Of a stretch of 8,873 nt of DNA, positions 6,201 through 8,873 are shown piece after piece. The first letter of the stretch is position 1. Every line of letters begins with the position of its first letter. Both the position numbers and the translations under genes were made by a program. The stretch covers positions 1-8,873 of the forward strand of contig JAGRCC010000377.1 in the NCBI GenBank assembly GCA_020433785.1, given 5' to 3'. A model generated the notes under the pieces. The model did not search any database. It had not been told where the DNA came from and saw nothing but the letters and a program-made list of their open reading frames with translations. This DNA is from Anaerolineae bacterium (lineage in GTDB: Bacteria; Chloroflexota; Anaerolineae; 4572-78; J111).

Positions 6201-6243
6201 GTTGGAAGATCCTAACCCGCACGAAGAAGATGGTCATGGATAA
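3238..6243 (+). CDS. actB: Alternative complex III subunit ActB (molybdopterin oxidoreductase-like and Fe-S fusion)
   Basis: A 1001-residue exported subunit. A 55-residue N-terminal extension precedes a Tat motif T-RR-NFLK (R56, R57) and a lipobox ending at C75 (GLAAC), so export folded and lipid anchoring are expected. The displaced Tat motif is normal for ActB. Residues about 80-700 resemble a molybdopterin oxidoreductase catalytic domain, which in ACIII carries no molybdenum cofactor. The C-terminal domain holds ferredoxin cysteines C767/C770/C773/C777, C822/C825/C830/C834, C854/C860/C864 and C903/C906/C933/C937. The third motif is CVGTRYC, with T857 where related DmsB/NrfC-type proteins have cysteine. 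This leaves 15 ligands, enough for three [4Fe-4S] and one [3Fe-4S], the set reported for ACIII. A GGAG sequence overlaps the actA stop and serves this start. It ends in tandem TAA TAA. Confidence 0.96.
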   Translation: MRKNFDIPSIRKRLEGTQGKKYWRSLEEIAETDEFQDFLHHEFPQGADQWLNPVTRRNFLKLMGASFALGGLAACSPTPAEKIVPYVRAPEEIVPGQPIFYATAMPLGGVAMALLGESHMGRPTKVEGNPDHPASLGATDAIAQASVLNLYDPDRAQIISQGGLLTTWSAFVETLRRELDGQRASGGAGLRILSETVTSPSLLSLFQEVLSEFPQARWIQYDPINRDNAREGAIMAFGEDVNTVYQFDQAEVVVSLDANFTQFGPGNVRYARDFTDKRRVQEESTAMNRLYLVETIPSATGTLADHRLPLSSAQIEAFARALAAELGVDVEAPAADSLTAVPEGWITAIAQDLQANAGQSIVIVGENQAPVVHALAHAMNDALGNVGQTVVYTEPLEGNSINQTETLRALADDMANDRVEVLIIMGANPVYNAPADTRFAESIRRVPFRARIGLYIDETAALCEWNIPLSHYLESWFDARAYDGTVTLTQPLVNPLYSSKSPHQFVAAMIGQSESSDYDLVRDYWSEELSNPDFDKFWEQSLHDGFLPDSAPDTKTVSVSTAEINAVAPVESSGLEINFRPDPTIWDGQFANNGWLQELPKPVSKLTWENVAAISPATAERLNLTNGDLVELTYRGRSVQAPIWVFPGQANDTVVTTLGYGRTLAGRVGSGIGFSAYSLQNSDARWFESGVQLNQVGRGYKLASTQMHYNMEGRHLVRTGTIERFREEPEFVEHMAEHGPFDENLSLMPGWEYNSYAWGMVVDLNACNGCNACVVACQAENNIPVVGKGQVLVGREMQWMRIDSYFEGELDNPQALNQPMLCQHCEQAPCELVCPVGATLHDAEGLNIMVYNRCVGTRYCSNNCPYKVRRYNFLDFNDMTTESLKGQRNPDVTVRVRGVMEKCTYCIQRISGARIQAKIENRRIQDGEVVSACQAVCPTKAIYFGDTNDPDSEVSKMKAQPHNYGVLTELGTRPRTSYLAKFRNPNPALEDPNPHEEDGHG

Positions 6244-6281
6244 TAACGGAATGTTGATTAAAATTTACCTTTGGTCCTGTC

Positions 6282-6287
6282 AAGGAG
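6282..6287 (+). promoter_or_regulatory. Ribosome binding site that fixes the actC start
   Basis: AAGGAG lies seven bases before the ATG at 6295. An in-frame TTG at 6271 would extend the protein by eight residues, but it has no Shine-Dalgarno and would place this AAGGAG inside the gene. The ATG at 6295 is therefore preferred. Confidence 0.85.
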
Positions 6288-6294
6288 TAAATCT

Positions 6295-7671
6295 ATGCAG
6301 CTAGGACAAACTGAAAAACCTATCGCCACCGACCACCTGCCCGTATTAGAACCCGGTCATAATTACCGGTCTGTCGGCGAAAAAATCAGCAATATTGTTC
6401 TTGATATTAGAACGCCACTGGGTTGGTTTATTGCTTTTGGAACCGGCTCTATATTGCTGATGATGTATCTGATTTCGGTCGGCTATCTGTTTACCTATGG
6501 CGTCGGCATCTGGGGGATTAACATTCCAGTTGGCTGGGGTTTTGCCATTGTAACGTTTGTGTGGTGGATCGGGATCGGTCACGCCGGTACGCTGATTTCG
6601 GCCATTTTGTTTCTGCTCCGGCAGGATTGGCGAACTTCGATTAACCGCTTTGCCGAGGCCATGACCCTCTTTGCGGTGGTCTGCGCCGGGTTGTACCCCA
6701 TTCTACACCTGGGGCGCCCCTGGCTGTTCTTCTGGCTGCTGCCTTATCCCAACACGTTTGGCTTGTGGCCTCAGTTTCGGAGTGCCTTGGCCTGGGACGT
6801 TTTTGCGGTATCGACTTACGGAACCATTTCTGCCGTCTTCTGGTTCACCGGTCTTATCCCCGATTTAGCCGGGATGCGTGATCGCGCCAAACACCCGATG
6901 TTAAAAATGGTCTATGGTCTGTTAGCGATGGGCTGGCGCGGTTCGGCCCGGCATTGGCACCATCATCAGGCTCTGTACCTGTTACTGGCCGCCATTGCTA
7001 CTCCGCTGGTGGTGTCGGTTCACACCGTGGTTAGTTTCGACTTCGCCATTTCGCAGTTACCCGGCTGGCACACGACCGTATTTCCGCCCTATTTTGTGGC
7101 CGGGGCCGTTTTCTCCGGTTTCGCGATGGTAGTTACGCTATTGGTGCCTATTCGAAAGATGTATCACATCGAGGACATGATCACCCTACGGCACTTCGAT
7201 GTTATGGGTAAAGTGCTGCTCACGACCGGGCTGATTGTGGCTTATGGCTATATCACTGAAGCCTTTACCGGGTGGTACGGCGGCAGCCAATTTGAACTCT
7301 TTCTGTTAGTCAATCGCTTTACCGGCCCTTACGCGCCCTTCGTTTTCGGGTTGGTCTTTTGTAACCTGGTGGCGCCTCAACTCCTCTGGTTTAAGTCGGT
7401 GCGAACCAATCTGACGATGATGTTCATTTTGTCGCTGATTATCAATACCGGGATGTGGTTAGAGCGGTTCATGATTGTCATCATCAGCTTGACTGCCGAT
7501 TTCTTACCGTCTTCGTGGGCATACTTTATCGCTACCCCGTGGGACTGGTCGCTACTGATTGGCTCGATCGGGGTGTTCCTGGTGCTTCTTTTCCTGTTTG
7601 TCCGCACCCTGCCGATGATCTCCGTCTTTGAAATGCAAGAATTGATCCACAATACAGAGCACGGCCACTAG
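6295..7671 (+). CDS. actC: Alternative complex III membrane subunit ActC (NrfD/PsrC-like)
   Basis: A 458-residue polytopic membrane protein of the NrfD/PsrC family, with about ten hydrophobic segments: roughly 42-68, 78-108, 120-145, 165-188, 225-250, 263-287, 305-322, 343-365, 373-398 and 417-437. Landmarks are GIGHAG (H96), HLGRPW (H138), AWDVF (D168), HWHHHQ (220-225) and GMWLERF. In solved ACIII structures a conserved histidine and aspartate of ActC line the quinol site; H138 and D168 are the likely equivalents, by inference. It should bind and oxidise quinol on the side facing the ActB Fe-S domain and may take part in proton movement. The hydrophilic N-terminus (residues 1-38) fits other ActC proteins. 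It follows actB by 51 bases and precedes actD by 18. The start at 6295 is set by AAGGAG. Confidence 0.95.
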   Translation: MQLGQTEKPIATDHLPVLEPGHNYRSVGEKISNIVLDIRTPLGWFIAFGTGSILLMMYLISVGYLFTYGVGIWGINIPVGWGFAIVTFVWWIGIGHAGTLISAILFLLRQDWRTSINRFAEAMTLFAVVCAGLYPILHLGRPWLFFWLLPYPNTFGLWPQFRSALAWDVFAVSTYGTISAVFWFTGLIPDLAGMRDRAKHPMLKMVYGLLAMGWRGSARHWHHHQALYLLLAAIATPLVVSVHTVVSFDFAISQLPGWHTTVFPPYFVAGAVFSGFAMVVTLLVPIRKMYHIEDMITLRHFDVMGKVLLTTGLIVAYGYITEAFTGWYGGSQFELFLLVNRFTGPYAPFVFGLVFCNLVAPQLLWFKSVRTNLTMMFILSLIINTGMWLERFMIVIISLTADFLPSSWAYFIATPWDWSLLIGSIGVFLVLLFLFVRTLPMISVFEMQELIHNTEHGH

Positions 7672-7689
7672 CGCTGGAGGAGAGTTTGA

Positions 7690-8262
7690 ATGAGTACAGC
7701 AACAAGTGAAGGTCCGCTGATTTTTGGGCTAATGGCTGAATTTAGCGACCCCGACGAATTGGTTGAAAAATCTCGCCGGGCTTACGAGGCCGGCTATCGG
7801 AAAATGGATGCCTATGCGCCTTTTCCTATCCACGGGCTGCCGGAGGCCTTAGGCATTAAATGGAATTGGGTGCCGTTTATTGTCTTGGCGGCGGCAATTA
7901 TGGGTGGCATTGGTGGATTTCTGCTCCAATATTGGGTATCGGTTATTGCCTATCCGATCAATATTGCCGGTCGCCCGGTTAATACCTGGCCTGCCTTTAT
8001 GGTCGTTACGTTTGAAACCACCATTCTTAGCGCCGGGGTGATTGGCTTTATCGGCATGACGCTGCTGAACAAGCTGCCGCAGCCGTACCATCCGGTGTTC
8101 AATGTTCCCCGGTTTGAACTGGCTTCGAATGATAAGTTTTTCTTATGTATTATGAAGTCAGATCCTAAATTTGATATGGCTAAGACCCGCGACTTTTTGG
8201 AAAGTCTGGAGCCGGATGGGGTTTACGAAGTTGAGCAGGATGATGAAAACGTCTATGACTAA
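7690..8262 (+). CDS. actD: Alternative complex III membrane subunit ActD (DUF3341)
   Basis: A 190-residue protein matching DUF3341/ActD. Its N-terminal soluble part begins GPLIFGLMAEFSDPDELVE and leads to the conserved stretch RKMDAYAPFPIHGLPEALG (about residues 37-55). Two membrane segments follow, at about 60-88 and 101-126, then a soluble tail ending in an acidic run (QDDENVYD). In ACIII, ActD is a structural subunit beside ActC, with no cofactor of its own; none is visible here either. A strong GGAGGAGAG Shine-Dalgarno (7677-7684) precedes the ATG. It lies 18 bases after actC. A 70-base gap to actE follows, longer than the other spacings in the operon but with no terminator. Confidence 0.95.
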   Translation: MSTATSEGPLIFGLMAEFSDPDELVEKSRRAYEAGYRKMDAYAPFPIHGLPEALGIKWNWVPFIVLAAAIMGGIGGFLLQYWVSVIAYPINIAGRPVNTWPAFMVVTFETTILSAGVIGFIGMTLLNKLPQPYHPVFNVPRFELASNDKFFLCIMKSDPKFDMAKTRDFLESLEPDGVYEVEQDDENVYD

Positions 8263-8332
8263 CGTCTCCTGTCAGTGCGGTTGCCGGTCGTTGATGGTTA
8301 GTGCGAACAAATGAACTTAAGGTAGACGGTTA

Positions 8333-8873
8333 ATGTCAAAAATTGTAAATAAAAGCTTGTTTGGAATAACGTTGCTGATCTTTTTCGCTCTGCTGACCTC
8401 GGGCTGTGATATTGTTCCCGGTCGACATATGCGAGATCAAGCCAAGTTCGAACCCCTGGAAGCCAGCTCCTTGTTTGGCAATGGTCGGGCCTCGCAAGCT
8501 CCTCCTGCCAATACAGTTCCCAGAGGGGAATGGTTTGATATTAGATCCAATGAGCCATTTTATACGGGCCGGCAGAATGATGAGTTTATTCAGACCATTC
8601 CCATTGAAGTCAACCGCGATGTGTTGTTGCGCGGTCAACAGCGGTTCAATATCTACTGCTCGCCGTGCCACGGCCGGGTGGGCGATGGTCAAGGGATGAT
8701 TGTTCAACGCGGTCTTAAACAGCCTAATTCGTTTCACTCGGAGCAGGTACGCAATCAACCCGATGGCTATTTCTACGATGTCATGAGCAATGGCTTTGGG
8801 GTAATGTACAGCTATGCCTCACGGGTAAAGCCGGCCGATCGCTGGGCTATTGTGGCCTACATTCGCGCCTTAC
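8333..8873 (+). CDS. actE: Alternative complex III monohaem cytochrome c subunit ActE, 3' end cut by window
   Basis: The first 180 residues of a lipoprotein cytochrome c, open to the right edge. The N-terminus is a lipoprotein signal: positive MSKIVNK, a hydrophobic core (8-21), and a lipobox LTSGC with C25 as the modified cysteine. The single haem site is CSPCH (C109, C112, H113) followed by GRVGDGQG. The likely sixth ligand is M158 in NGFGVMYSYASR, a stretch characteristic of ActE. The last visible part, DRWAIVAYIRAL, is the C-terminal helix typical of class I cytochromes, so little of the gene is missing. ActE takes electrons from ActA and passes them to a soluble carrier or an oxidase. 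The Shine-Dalgarno is modest (AAGGT about nine bases before the ATG). Position after actD and the motifs agree. Confidence 0.93.
   Translation, partial: MSKIVNKSLFGITLLIFFALLTSGCDIVPGRHMRDQAKFEPLEASSLFGNGRASQAPPANTVPRGEWFDIRSNEPFYTGRQNDEFIQTIPIEVNRDVLLRGQQRFNIYCSPCHGRVGDGQGMIVQRGLKQPNSFHSEQVRNQPDGYFYDVMSNGFGVMYSYASRVKPADRWAIVAYIRAL

Noticed and set aside
6271..6294. Upstream in-frame TTG start for actC
   Set aside because: It lacks a ribosome binding site, while the ATG at 6295 has AAGGAG at good spacing.
6251..6304. 17-codon open frame between actB and actC, overlapping the actC start
   Set aside because: It has no Shine-Dalgarno of its own and its stop simply falls in the actC start region; most likely chance.

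Overview
The window reads as a bacterial chromosome segment carrying the 5' part of an alternative complex III (ACIII, quinol:electron-acceptor oxidoreductase) operon, actA-actB-actC-actD-actE. The protein texture, the moderate GC of the genes, and the mix of an ACIII operon with a DrrA-like ABC exporter and a GlsB/YeaQ-type membrane protein suggest a Chloroflexota member (Anaerolineae-like or a relative). That assignment is an inference from family resemblance. Other ACIII-bearing phyla such as Bacteroidota cannot be excluded without a database search.

Layout. Positions 1-1113 (minus strand) hold an ABC exporter pair: an ATPase, and an ABC-2 permease that starts inside the last codons of the ATPase and runs off the left edge. 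Positions 1114-1508 are a divergent intergenic region with candidate promoters in both directions. Positions 1509-1769 (plus) encode an 86-residue GlsB/YeaQ/YmgE-family membrane protein, closed by a very good intrinsic terminator at 1874-1901. Positions 1902-2562 form a long A+T-rich non-coding stretch. It contains a near-consensus sigma-70-type promoter at 2037-2065, about 500 bases before actA, followed by a dense run of inverted repeats that could fold into a structured leader RNA. From 2563 to the right edge the plus strand is a compact operon: actA (pentahaem cytochrome c), actB (1001-residue molybdopterin-oxidoreductase-like plus Fe-S fusion), actC (NrfD-like quinol-binding membrane subunit), actD (DUF3341 membrane subunit) and actE (monohaem lipoprotein cytochrome c, cut by the window end).

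How the genes work together. In ACIII, quinol is oxidised at the membrane subunit ActC. Electrons pass through the Fe-S clusters of ActB and the haems of ActA to the monohaem ActE, and on to a soluble carrier or a terminal oxidase. All key cofactor ligands are present: five CXXCH motifs in ActA, 15 cluster cysteines in ActB (predicting three [4Fe-4S] and one [3Fe-4S]), a Tat signal with lipobox in ActB, and a lipobox plus one CXXCH in ActE. ActF and any oxidase genes would lie beyond the right edge.

The genes are recognisable, known families; I see no new protein system. The least explained part is the structured non-coding region between the terminator at 1901 and actA.
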